The position numbers and the translations under genes are program-made. 17,578 bases of DNA from HXMU1420-2 sp040830545. GTDB lineage: Bacteria > Pseudomonadota > Alphaproteobacteria > Rhodobacterales > Rhodobacteraceae. The notes beneath the pieces are model-generated. The model had not been told where the DNA came from, did no database searches, and was given only the letters and a program-made list of their open reading frames with translations. Positions 8,323-16,282 of the stretch are shown one piece after another; position 1 is the first letter of the stretch, and each line of letters begins with the position of its first letter. The stretch covers positions 1 through 17,578 of the forward strand of contig JBFOMB010000145.1 of the NCBI GenBank assembly GCA_040830545.1. Reading direction: 5' to 3'.

Positions 8323-10014
8323 ATGACCGACATAGACCCGATCACGCTGGCCGTGCTGTCAGGCCGGATGGAACAGATTGCCGACGAAATGGACGCCACC
8401 CTGTTCCGCGCCGCCTTCAACCCCATCATTGCAGAGGCGCATGACGCGTCTCACGGTATCTACCATGCCCAAACCGGCGATACGCTGGTGCAGGGCAAAT
8501 CGGGGCTGCCGATTTTTGTCGGGGTCATGGCCTTTGCGGTAAAGGCGATCATTGAAAAGGCGGCAGCGGACGGCGATTTGCAGGATGGCGACATCTATGT
8601 CTTCAACGATGCCCATATCGGCGGCACGCATCTAAGCGACATGCGATTGGTGCGTCCCTATTTCCGGGATGGGGAGCTGTTCTGCTACCTTGCCTCGGTC
8701 GGGCATTGGCATGATGTGGGGGGCGCGGTGCCCGGCAACTATAACCCGGCAGCGACAGACGTATTTCAGGAGGCATTCGTGCTGCCCCCGGTCAAACTGG
8801 CGCGCAAGGGCGAGCTCAATCAGGACATCATCGACATCCTGCTGCGCAACACGCGCCTGCCGCAATCCGCCATGGGGGATCTGAATGGGCAGTTGGGCGC
8901 GCTAGATCTGGGCGTGAAGCGGATGGATGCGCTGCTGGACGAATACGGGGCGGATACAATCCGCGCCGCGCTGGCCGCCCTGTCTGACCGGGCTGAAACG
9001 CTGATGCAGGCAGAGTTGGCTGCGCTGCCCGACGGTCGGTGGGAGGCCGAGGATTTTCTGGACAATGACGGGATTTCTCCCGAGGCTCTGCCCATCCGTG
9101 TCGCGCTGGAAATCAGCGGCGACCGGATGGTGTTGGACTTCGCGGGCACCGCGCCGCGGTGCGCAGGGCCGGTGAATATCGCCCTACCAACGGCAGTCGC
9201 CACAGCTTACGTCGCGATCAAGCACATCTTTGCCGGGCTGCCCGCCAATTCCGGCGTCATGCGCCCGATCGAGGTGAAGATCCCCGAAGACTCTCTGCTC
9301 AGCGCCGAATTTCCAGCCCCCACAGGCGGCTACACCGAAACCATCCTGCGCATGATTGACGTTATCTTCTCGGCCATGGCGCAGGCAGCGCCGGACCGCG
9401 TGGTGGCCAATGCCTATGGCACGATCAACGCGCTTTCGATTGCCGGAAAACGCAGTGACGGACGGCCCTGGTTCATGTTCAGTTTCTCGGTGGGGGGCCA
9501 GGGCGGGTTGGAGGAGACCGTTGGCCTGAACCCCGGCAACGCGCCGATCTCCACGGCCACGATCCCGCCGATGGAGATTCTGGAGGCTGCCTATCCCGTC
9601 ATGTTCCGCCAATGGGCCCTGCGTCCGGACAGCGGTGGTGCGGGACGGCACCGTGGTGGGCTGGGGGCAGTCTATGAAATCGAGGTGCTTGAGGAGAACG
9701 GGGCCGAGGCGTTCCTGTTCGGTGAACGGGGCCGGTTTGCCCCCAAGGGCGTTGCCGGAGGGGATGAGGCGGCCGTGAACGCCTTTGCCTTCGAACAGGC
9801 CGAGGGCTGGGATACCCCGCCGCTGGTATCCAAAATGCGCGGCATCCGACTGGATCAGGGGCAGGCCGTGCGTTTGGAAACGCCTGGCGGCGGTGGCTAT
9901 GGCCCGCCTGACCAGCGGGACGCATCTGCGGTCGCTCGGGATGTTGCGCGGGGATTGGTGAGCGAGTCCCAAGCCGATCAGACCTATCCCGGTTGGCGGG
10001 AGGCGCTGTCATGA
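8323..10014 (+). CDS. Hydantoinase B / oxoprolinase family subunit (HyuB-like)
   Basis: This 563-aa protein is a Hydantoinase_B family subunit. It pairs with HyuA-like proteins in ATP-dependent N-methylhydantoinases, 5-oxoprolinases and caprolactamases, and in acetone or acetophenone carboxylases. Signature stretches are the N-terminal ITLAVLSGRMEQIADEM, NDAHIGGTHLSD (95-106), the metal-binding-like GHWHDVGG (127-134), NTRLPQSAMGDLNGQLGA, and the glycine-rich C-terminal LETPGGGGYG. Length matches stand-alone HyuB subunits (about 520-600 aa). It begins 7 nt after the tautomerase stop and its own stop overlaps the hyuA-like start (ATGA). No acetone-carboxylase-type gamma subunit is adjacent, which favours a ring-opening hydrolase over a carboxylase, but only weakly. 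The substrate is probably a lactam, cyclic imide or hydantoin. Confidence 0.88.
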   Translation: MTDIDPITLAVLSGRMEQIADEMDATLFRAAFNPIIAEAHDASHGIYHAQTGDTLVQGKSGLPIFVGVMAFAVKAIIEKAAADGDLQDGDIYVFNDAHIGGTHLSDMRLVRPYFRDGELFCYLASVGHWHDVGGAVPGNYNPAATDVFQEAFVLPPVKLARKGELNQDIIDILLRNTRLPQSAMGDLNGQLGALDLGVKRMDALLDEYGADTIRAALAALSDRAETLMQAELAALPDGRWEAEDFLDNDGISPEALPIRVALEISGDRMVLDFAGTAPRCAGPVNIALPTAVATAYVAIKHIFAGLPANSGVMRPIEVKIPEDSLLSAEFPAPTGGYTETILRMIDVIFSAMAQAAPDRVVANAYGTINALSIAGKRSDGRPWFMFSFSVGGQGGLEETVGLNPGNAPISTATIPPMEILEAAYPVMFRQWALRPDSGGAGRHRGGLGAVYEIEVLEENGAEAFLFGERGRFAPKGVAGGDEAAVNAFAFEQAEGWDTPPLVSKMRGIRLDQGQAVRLETPGGGGYGPPDQRDASAVARDVARGLVSESQADQTYPGWREALS

Positions 10015-12062
10015 CCAAGATGGTTGGCGTCGACGTGGGCGGGACGTTCACGGACATCTTTGTATTGGACGAATCCAAGGGAACGGCAGAGGTCGGCAAG
10101 GTGCCCACCACGCGCCCGGACCAGTCTGGCGGATTCATCGACGGGATCACCGCGCAAGTGCCCGACCTGCGCGATTTGTCGGTTGTGGTGCATGGCACCA
10201 CGGCGGGTACAAACGCGCTGCTGGAACGCAAAGGCGCGCGGATCGGCGTGATCACAACCGAGGGCCTGCGCGACGTGCTGGAAATGCGCCGTCGCGACCG
10301 GCCTCGCACATGGGGGCTGCGCGGGGATTTTGAGCCCGTTGCCGACCGCCGCGACCGGCTGGAGGTGCCGGAACGCACGCTGGCAGATGGCACGATCCGC
10401 ACGCCCGTCGATCTTGACGCCGTGCGTGCCGCCGCTGCGACCTTGCGCGAGGCTGGCTGTGCTGCTGTCGCTGTTTTGTTTGCCAACGCCTACGCGAATC
10501 CGGCAAACGAGGCCGCAGCGGTCGCTGAACTGCGCCGTATCTGGCCAAATCCACATGTGTCAGCCAGCCATGAAATCCTGCCGGAAATCCGCGAATATGA
10601 ACGATTTTCGACCACCGCGCTGAATGCCTATTTGCAACCTGAGGTGTCCGGATACCTGGACCGTCTGGAGACGGCTTTGGCCAAGGGCGGATTCGCGGGT
10701 GAGTTCCTAATCGTGCAGTCCAATGGCGGAGTCATGTCGGTTGAAACGGCCTGCCAGCGTCCCGTGCGTACCGCGCTGTCCGGCCCGGCAGCCGGGGTGA
10801 TTGCGGCAGGTTACATTGCGCAAACGGCGGGCTTTTCTGATGTCATCACGGGCGATGTGGGCGGCACCAGCTTTGACGTCTCCCTGATTGCCGGGGGTGA
10901 AACGCAACTGGCCGCGCAGACTTCGGTCGACTTTGGCATGACCGTGCGCTCGCCGATGATCGAGATCACCACAATCGGAGCGGGCGGCGGGTCCATCGCA
11001 TGGGTGGACAAGGGCGGGCTTTTGCAGATCGGCCCGGAAAGCGCAGGCTCGAACCCCGGACCGGTGGCATATGGGTTGGGCAATGACCGACCCACGGTCA
11101 CAGACGCCAACGTCGTGCTGGGCCGCATCGACCCCGATAATCCCATCGGGGGCAAGCTGGAGCGGCTGGATGTGGATGCCGCCGCGCAGGCCATTGATAC
11201 ACATATCGGTACGCCTCTGGGCCTCGACACTTTTGCCGCGGCAGAGGCGATTTTGACGGTCGCCAATTCCCGCATGGCCGGGGCGATCCGGCTGGTGTCG
11301 ATCGAACGGGGTTACGATCCGAAACGTTTCGCGTTCATGCCATTTGGTGGCGGCGGGGCATTGCACGCCTGCGCGTTGATGGCGGATGTGGGGTTGGGCC
11401 GGGCGATTGTGCCACGCTATCCCGGTGTGACCTCGGCCATGGGCTGCGTGATTGCGGATATGCGGCAGGACTTCGTGCAGACATTGAACGTTGCTTTGGA
11501 TGCGCTCGACGGGCAAGCGCTGGGCGGGTTCATGCAGGATCATCTGGATCAGGGCATGGCGCTGCTTGACGCCGCACAGACCTTGTTCGAGGCACGGGAT
11601 ACCAGCTTTGAACTCGACATGGCCTATCTGGGGCAAACGCATACGGTGCCGGTTCCGATCCCTGTCCGGGTCGAAAACGGACAGGCGATCCCGCCAACGG
11701 CGGCCCAGATTGGCGAGGCCTTCGATGCCACGTACCGCGCCACTTACGGTCGTCTTTTGCCAAACGGGGTGCGCCGGGTGCTGAACTTGCGAAGCGCAGT
11801 CATAGGTCGCAGACCCAAATTCGACCTGAAAACACTCGCGCCAAAAATGGACGTTTTGTCAAAAACGGCTGAGAGAAATGTACATTTTGTGGATACTTGG
11901 CATGAAACGGCGATTTACGACCGCCTGACCCTGCCCGTCGGGGCCGAAATCGCGGGGCCCGCAATCCTGCGCCAACCGGACACCACAGTGCTGATCGAAC
12001 CCGGCTTTGTCGCGCGGGTTGACGAGTACGGTAACACCCTGATCGAGCGGGAGGTTTCATGA
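10011..12062 (+). CDS. Hydantoinase A / oxoprolinase family subunit (HyuA-like, ATP-binding)
   Basis: This 683-aa protein is the actin-fold ATP-using partner of HyuB. The phosphate-binding loop GVDVGGTFTD is at residues 6-15. Further motifs are VVHGTTAGTNALLERKGA, SNGGVMSVETA, LSGPAAGVIAAG, the second phosphate loop GDVGGTSFDVSL, and GAGGGSIAWVD followed by GPESAGSNPGPVAYG. The C-terminal domain is complete, with LPVGAEIAGPAIL and IEPG near the end. The ATG at 10011 overlaps the hyuB stop and has GGGAGG upstream. An in-frame Met 18 nt earlier lies inside hyuB and lacks such a site. The stop overlaps the next gene by ATGA. Family members phosphorylate the amide or enol oxygen of the substrate to drive ring opening or carboxylation. 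An AT-rich stretch at about 11815-11910 encodes a Lys/Asn-rich linker unlike the rest in base composition. Confidence 0.88.
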   Translation: MTKMVGVDVGGTFTDIFVLDESKGTAEVGKVPTTRPDQSGGFIDGITAQVPDLRDLSVVVHGTTAGTNALLERKGARIGVITTEGLRDVLEMRRRDRPRTWGLRGDFEPVADRRDRLEVPERTLADGTIRTPVDLDAVRAAAATLREAGCAAVAVLFANAYANPANEAAAVAELRRIWPNPHVSASHEILPEIREYERFSTTALNAYLQPEVSGYLDRLETALAKGGFAGEFLIVQSNGGVMSVETACQRPVRTALSGPAAGVIAAGYIAQTAGFSDVITGDVGGTSFDVSLIAGGETQLAAQTSVDFGMTVRSPMIEITTIGAGGGSIAWVDKGGLLQIGPESAGSNPGPVAYGLGNDRPTVTDANVVLGRIDPDNPIGGKLERLDVDAAAQAIDTHIGTPLGLDTFAAAEAILTVANSRMAGAIRLVSIERGYDPKRFAFMPFGGGGALHACALMADVGLGRAIVPRYPGVTSAMGCVIADMRQDFVQTLNVALDALDGQALGGFMQDHLDQGMALLDAAQTLFEARDTSFELDMAYLGQTHTVPVPIPVRVENGQAIPPTAAQIGEAFDATYRATYGRLLPNGVRRVLNLRSAVIGRRPKFDLKTLAPKMDVLSKTAERNVHFVDTWHETAIYDRLTLPVGAEIAGPAILRQPDTTVLIEPGFVARVDEYGNTLIEREVS

Positions 12063-12658
12063 GCTTTGATCCAACCAAAACCGCGTTGCTGACCATTGAC
12101 CTGCAAAACGACTTCCTTCACCCCGAAGGCGCATATGGCCGCGCGGGGCAAAGTGCTGATTCCATTGCGGTTTTACCATCCCGCATCCGCCCCTTACGCG
12201 ACGCTTTGACGGCTGCCGGAGGTACCTACATCTCGGCCCAGTTCACGCTGGTCCCGGGGCCGGGCGGAGAGCCATTGATTGCGGAACACTTGCGCCAGTT
12301 GCGGCCCTTCCTGGGAAAGGGCGACTTTGCACCGGGGGAGTGGGGTCATACTCTGGTCGATGAGTTGAAGGAAGTGGATTATGTCATTGAGAAGGTGGCA
12401 TATTCCGCATTCTATCAAACGCGTTTGGAATACATCATGCGTGCCCTCGGGATCGAACATCTGATCGTGGGTGGGATCGTCACAAATGGCGGAGTGGCCT
12501 CCACCTTGAGGGATGCGCATTTGCGCAATGTCGAAACGACGATGCTGACGGACGGGTGCGCTGCTTTCAAGACGGAGGTGCATGACGCCACGCTATTGTC
12601 ACTGGGAACGGTGACGCACCAGATGACCTGCGCAGAAGCGATGGAGCTTTTACAATGA
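12059..12658 (+). CDS. Isochorismatase-fold hydrolase with Gly at the usual Cys nucleophile position
   Basis: This 199-aa protein has the isochorismatase/cysteine hydrolase fold. D14 (LTIDLQNDF) and K112 (VIEKVAYSAF) of the Asp-Lys-Cys triad are present. The third position should be Cys in a TNxCV context, as in nicotinamidase, N-carbamoylsarcosine amidase or RutB. Here it is G145 (VTNGGVAST). True isochorismatases such as EntB and PhzD also have Gly there and act without covalent catalysis. The protein is therefore probably not a standard amidase, despite its operon position after hydantoinase genes. The residues after the motif (TLRDAHLRN, DGCAAF) are well formed, so decay is unlikely. C167 and C191 lie elsewhere and would not replace the nucleophile. 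It is coupled to both neighbours by ATGA overlaps, with GGGAGG upstream of the start. Candidate reactions are hydrolysis of an enol ether or an amide by a non-covalent route. Confidence 0.82.
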   Translation: MSFDPTKTALLTIDLQNDFLHPEGAYGRAGQSADSIAVLPSRIRPLRDALTAAGGTYISAQFTLVPGPGGEPLIAEHLRQLRPFLGKGDFAPGEWGHTLVDELKEVDYVIEKVAYSAFYQTRLEYIMRALGIEHLIVGGIVTNGGVASTLRDAHLRNVETTMLTDGCAAFKTEVHDATLLSLGTVTHQMTCAEAMELLQ

Positions 12659-13512
12659 CGCTCAAGGCATTGCTGAAGAGGGAAAAAATACTGCTTGCCC
12701 CCGGTGTCTACGACGCCCTGACCGCCTCCATGGCCGAGGCTGCCGGTTTCGAGGCGCTGTATCTGTCCGGCGCGGCGGTGGCCTACACGCGGTTGGGACG
12801 ACCGGACATCGGCCTGACGATGGCGTCCGAGATGGCGGATACCATGGCACTGATCGCGGACCGGGTGCAGGTGCCGGTGGTCATCGACGCAGACACCGGT
12901 TTTGGCAACGCGCTGAACGCGCAACGGACGATGCGGTTCTATGAACGGGCCGGTGCAGCGGCGTTGCAGGTCGAGGATCAGACATATCCCAAACGTTGCG
13001 GTCATCTGAAGGACAAGACGCTGATTTCCAAAGAGGAAATGGCAGGCAAAATCCGAGCAATGACAGATGCGCGGGCGCGGGACGATACATTGGTGATTGC
13101 TCGCACCGATGCCATAGCGGTTGAAGGATTTGATGCCGCACTGGACCGGGCTGGGGCGTATCTGGAGGCTGGAGCGGATGTGTTGTTCATCGAAGCGCCA
13201 CAAAGCCGATCTCAGCAGGAGCAGATCGTCGCCGAATTCGGGGATCGCGTGCCGCTTCTGGCCAATATGGTGGAGGGCGGAGACACACCGGTTACGGACG
13301 CCAAGGATTTGGAAACGCTCGGATTTTCCATTGCGATCTTTCCTGGCGGTATTGTGCGCGCCTTGGCGCGGACAATGCAGGATTACTATGGCAGCCTCGC
13401 CGAACATGGCACAACACAACCGTTCCGTGACCGGATGTTCGATTTCGCCGGGCTGAACCGGGAACTGGGCACCGACGCGATGCTTGCACGGGGCAAGGAC
13501 TATGACGCCTGA
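12655..13512 (+). CDS. Isocitrate lyase/PEP mutase family carbon-carbon lyase
   Basis: This 285-aa TIM-barrel protein belongs to the ICL/PEPM family, at the length of methylisocitrate lyase PrpB. Conserved parts are the substrate loop YLSGAAVAYTRLGRPDIGL, the Mg-binding VIDADTGFGN (D78, D80), QVEDQTYPKRCGH (E107, D108, KRCGH 113-117) and VIARTDAIAVEGFDAALDRA. The Cys of KRCGH is the general acid/base of the true lyases (isocitrate, methylisocitrate and 2,3-dimethylmalate lyase). This supports C-C cleavage rather than phosphonate mutase activity. Products would be pyruvate or glyoxylate plus a short acid. No prpC or prpD genes are near, so a 2-methylcitrate cycle role is not supported. The start overlaps the previous stop (ATGA), and the gene overlaps the FAD gene by 11 nt. 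A LeuCD-like hydratase divergent from the same operon would supply a suitable hydroxy diacid. Oxaloacetate decarboxylase is an alternative. Confidence 0.86.
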   Translation: MTLKALLKREKILLAPGVYDALTASMAEAAGFEALYLSGAAVAYTRLGRPDIGLTMASEMADTMALIADRVQVPVVIDADTGFGNALNAQRTMRFYERAGAAALQVEDQTYPKRCGHLKDKTLISKEEMAGKIRAMTDARARDDTLVIARTDAIAVEGFDAALDRAGAYLEAGADVLFIEAPQSRSQQEQIVAEFGDRVPLLANMVEGGDTPVTDAKDLETLGFSIAIFPGGIVRALARTMQDYYGSLAEHGTTQPFRDRMFDFAGLNRELGTDAMLARGKDYDA

Positions 13513-14923
13513 CATTCAACACGCCCCGGATGAGTATGATTTTTCAGTGGAAACACTGATCATCGGGGCAGGGGCGTGTGGTCTGGTCGCAGCCTTGGCG
13601 GCACATGAGGCCGGACAAGAGGTGCTGGTTGTAGAGGCCGATCCGGTGCCGCGCGGGTCCACGTCGTTGTCAGCAGGGCTGATCCCCGCGGCTGGGACGT
13701 CTTTTCAGCACACCGCTGGGATCGAGGACGACCCTGCGCGCTTTGCTGCGGATATTCAGGCCAAGGCGCATGATGAAAATGATCCGGCTTTGGTGCGCGC
13801 GATGGCAGAGGCATCCGGACCAACGGTGGATTGGTTGGCGCAAACGTATGACTTGCCGTTTTCGGTGGTCGACGACTTTGACTACCCGGGCCATTCGCGG
13901 CGGCGGATGCACGGGCTGCCGACGCGGTCCGGGCTGGAATTGATCGACGCGCTAAGGGCTGCTTGTGAGACTAAGGGCATCGACATCATCTGTGGGCGTC
14001 GGGCACGGACGCTTTATCGCGATGGGGACCGGGTTGGTGGCGTCGGCCTGGATGGGCCCAGCGGTGCTGAACAGGTGGGATGCGCGAAGCTGATCCTTGC
14101 TTGCAATGGGTTTGGTGGCAATCGCGAGATGGTCGCGCAGCACATGCCCGCGATCCATGATGCGCTGTGGTTCGGGCATGATGGCAACCGGGGCGAAGCC
14201 GTGATTTGGGGCAACGCACTGGGCGCGGCGACACGGCATCTGGGGGCCTATCAGGGGCACGGCAACGTGGCCCATCCGCATGGGATCCTGATTACATGGG
14301 CGGTGATCACCGAGGGCGGCGTTCAGGTGAACCGCGACGGCCTGCGGTTCTGGAACGAAAACCAGGGGTATTCCGAGGCGGCGCGTGCGGTGATGTCTCA
14401 GCCCGGTGGCGAGGCGTTTGCGATATTCGACGCACGGATTGCAGGCGTCGCGCGGCAGTTCGCGGACTTTCAGGAGGCTGAGGCGCAGGGCGCGATCAAA
14501 GAGTCCGAGACGTTGGAGGGATTGGCGGGAGCTTTGGGGTTGCCGGGAGATATCTTGCAGCAGACCGTCGAGCGACTGCCGGTTGGGAGTACAGACGAGT
14601 TTGGACGCGTGTTTGACCGACCCGCATTGACGTCACCCTATTGCGGCGTCCGCGTGACGGGCGCGTTGTTCCACACGCAGGGTGGTTTGCAGACGGATGG
14701 CGCGGCGCGGGTGCTGCGTACGGACGGCACGGTTTTCCCGAATCTATACGCCGGTGGCGGCGCGGCTTGCGGCGTGTCAGGGCGGGGGGACAGCGGGTAT
14801 CTGTCCGGCAACGGGTTGTTGGCGGCGGTGACGCTAGGCCGGGCGGCTGGCATGGCGCCCGTCATAGGACCGGGCGACCGCCGATCCAGACCTGCGATAT
14901 CGCGCGGTCGTCACCCATCATGA
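13502..14923 (+). CDS. FAD-dependent oxidoreductase, fumarate reductase/3-ketosteroid dehydrogenase-like family
   Basis: This 473-aa flavoprotein has an N-terminal dinucleotide fold, ETLIIGAGACGLVAAL (GAGACG at residues 22-27, with E46 as ribose-binding acid), followed by RGSTSLSAG (51-59), typical of the FAD_binding_2 family. The substrate-domain signature TEGGVQVNRDGLRFWNEN and the C-terminal FAD-closing block FHTQGGLQTDGAARVL then LYAGGGAACGVSG are present. Such enzymes reduce or introduce a C=C bond next to a carboxylate or ketone. No heme domain or Tat signal is present, so it is cytoplasmic. The ATG at 13502 is preferred to one 18 nt upstream because GCAAGGAC precedes it and the overlap with the lyase gene stays at 11 nt. 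The last ~20 residues, past the family C-terminus, are encoded over the 3' end of guaD on the other strand. It is the last gene of the operon. Confidence 0.85.
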   Translation: MTPDIQHAPDEYDFSVETLIIGAGACGLVAALAAHEAGQEVLVVEADPVPRGSTSLSAGLIPAAGTSFQHTAGIEDDPARFAADIQAKAHDENDPALVRAMAEASGPTVDWLAQTYDLPFSVVDDFDYPGHSRRRMHGLPTRSGLELIDALRAACETKGIDIICGRRARTLYRDGDRVGGVGLDGPSGAEQVGCAKLILACNGFGGNREMVAQHMPAIHDALWFGHDGNRGEAVIWGNALGAATRHLGAYQGHGNVAHPHGILITWAVITEGGVQVNRDGLRFWNENQGYSEAARAVMSQPGGEAFAIFDARIAGVARQFADFQEAEAQGAIKESETLEGLAGALGLPGDILQQTVERLPVGSTDEFGRVFDRPALTSPYCGVRVTGALFHTQGGLQTDGAARVLRTDGTVFPNLYAGGGAACGVSGRGDSGYLSGNGLLAAVTLGRAAGMAPVIGPGDRRSRPAISRGRHPS

Positions 14924-16148
14924 TGGTTGGGAAAATGGCCTCCCAAATGTCCTCGGCGCGTGTGGAGCGTTGGGCAATGGCCGGGGTGGATGCCAAATCC
15001 AGTGCAACAAGATCGGCCTCCATCCCTTTGGCAACATTTCCAATTTTATCGCTCATGTGCAGGGATTGCGCTGACCCGACGGTGCTGAGCCATAGCAGTT
15101 GCAACGGGTGCAAAGCCACGCCACGCAACTGTGCCACCTCATAGGCTGCTGCCATGGTCCGCAGCATGGAGAAGGAAGAACCGCCGCCTGTGTCTGTTGC
15201 CAGACCGACGCGTTGGCCCTCGGCGATCAGCCCGGCCATGTCAAACAGGCCAGAGCCAATGAACGTGTTCGACGTCGGACAATGCACCAGCGCCGCGCCA
15301 ACCTCGCGCAACCGGTCCCGCTCGCGGCGTTCCAGATGGATGGCGTGGCCGTAGAGCCCGTTTTGGCCCAGCAGCCCATGCGCCTCGTAGGTGTCAAGAT
15401 AGTCGCGTGCCTCGGGGAATAGCCCGCGTACCCATTCGATTTCGTCCGTTTGTTCGGACAGGTGGGTCTGCATCAGGCAATCCGGGTGCTCAGCCCAAAG
15501 CGCCCCCAAGGCTGACAATTGGTCGGGCGTCGAGGTTGGCGAAAAGCGGGGCGTGATCGCATAGCTCAGCCGGTCCACGCCGTGCCAGCGGTTCAGCAGT
15601 GCCTTGCTATCATCATAGGCAGATTGCGCGCTGTCCCGCAGCCCTTCGGGCGCGTTGCGGTCCATGCAGGTTTTGCCCGCCACGACACGCTGCCCGCGCG
15701 TTTTTGCGGCGGCAAAAATCGCGTCCACGCTCGCCGGGTGGATGGTGCAATAGCTGCACATTGTGGTAGTGCCATGCGCCGCCGTCAGGTCCAGATACCG
15801 TTCGGCAATCTCGGTGGCATAGTCGGGGTCCACAAACCGCATCTCTTCCGGGAAGGTATAGGTGTTCAGCCAGTCGATCAGCCGCTTGCCCCAGCTCGCA
15901 ATCATTGCGGTCTGGGGATAGTGCGCATGGGCATCCACGAACCCCGCCATCAGCAGCTGTTCACCCCGCGACTCGATCCGGGCGGTCGGATGAGCCTGGC
16001 GCAGAGAGTCTACCCCGCCAACCGCCACAATGTGGCCATCGGCGATCACCAGCGCCTCTTCAATCCGCACGGCCTCGTCCACGGGCAAATCGAACGGATT
16101 TCCGGCAAAACACAACACTTGTCCCGTCAGCAATACCGTTTCTGTCAT
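14862..16148 (-). CDS. guaD: Guanine deaminase
   Basis: This 428-aa amidohydrolase should convert guanine to xanthine and ammonia in purine salvage or catabolism. Specific GuaD features are GFVDAHAHYPQTAMIASWG (metal ligands H74, H76), LIDWLNTYTFPEE, THLSEQTDEIEWV (H229), GHAIHL (H268) and ATDTGGGSSFSMLRTMAAAYEV (D319). These are the zinc ligands and the purine-binding surroundings expected of the family, and length is normal. GGGACGGGAC precedes the ATG on the minus strand. Its 3' end overlaps the FAD oxidoreductase gene by 62 nt in convergent orientation, so the two transcripts would form a sense/antisense pair at their ends. No xanthine dehydrogenase or uric acid genes are in view; they may lie elsewhere. 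The gene is probably not part of the neighbouring operon. Confidence 0.93.
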   Translation of the reverse strand: MTETVLLTGQVLCFAGNPFDLPVDEAVRIEEALVIADGHIVAVGGVDSLRQAHPTARIESRGEQLLMAGFVDAHAHYPQTAMIASWGKRLIDWLNTYTFPEEMRFVDPDYATEIAERYLDLTAAHGTTTMCSYCTIHPASVDAIFAAAKTRGQRVVAGKTCMDRNAPEGLRDSAQSAYDDSKALLNRWHGVDRLSYAITPRFSPTSTPDQLSALGALWAEHPDCLMQTHLSEQTDEIEWVRGLFPEARDYLDTYEAHGLLGQNGLYGHAIHLERRERDRLREVGAALVHCPTSNTFIGSGLFDMAGLIAEGQRVGLATDTGGGSSFSMLRTMAAAYEVAQLRGVALHPLQLLWLSTVGSAQSLHMSDKIGNVAKGMEADLVALDLASTPAIAQRSTRAEDIWEAIFPTIMMGDDRAISQVWIGGRPVL

Positions 16149-16282
16149 ATGTCCCGTCCCTTTGGCCTTTGGCGGTGCACAGGGTAAATGCCGCGCCGGT
16201 GCAGGTAAATTGCGCTATTGTCATTGTTTTCCTGTAGCTGCTTCAACTAGGTTGCGCGCAATTTGACCAAGGGAGGCTGCCC
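16149..16282. other. Divergent intergenic region between guaD and mgtE
   Basis: This 134-nt spacer holds the start signals for both genes. A GGGAGG ribosome binding site sits 6 nt before the mgtE ATG. A TTGTCATTGTTTTCC stretch around 16217-16232 is the most AT-rich part and the likeliest promoter area for mgtE. I cannot assign a -10 box with confidence. It is too short for an M-box magnesium riboswitch, and I see no purine riboswitch core upstream of guaD. Confidence 0.35.

Noticed and set aside
9993..10010. Upstream Met for the hyuA-like gene
   Set aside because: It lies within hyuB without its own ribosome binding site. The next Met at 10011 forms the ATGA overlap and is preceded by GGGAGG.
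8323..12658. Creatinine/N-methylhydantoin pathway (HyuAB plus N-carbamoylsarcosine amidase)
   Set aside because: Gene order is suggestive, but the hydrolase has Gly at the required Cys position, and the hydratase, lyase and tautomerase have no role in that route. Kept only as an alternative.
12655..13512. Methylisocitrate lyase of the 2-methylcitrate cycle (prpB)
   Set aside because: The family and KRCGH motif fit, but no prpC, prpD or acnD is present and the operon partners are unrelated to propionate metabolism.
12415..13515. 366-aa open frame on the - strand across the hydrolase and lyase genes
   Set aside because: It is antisense to two genes with strong family motifs and shows no recognisable domain.
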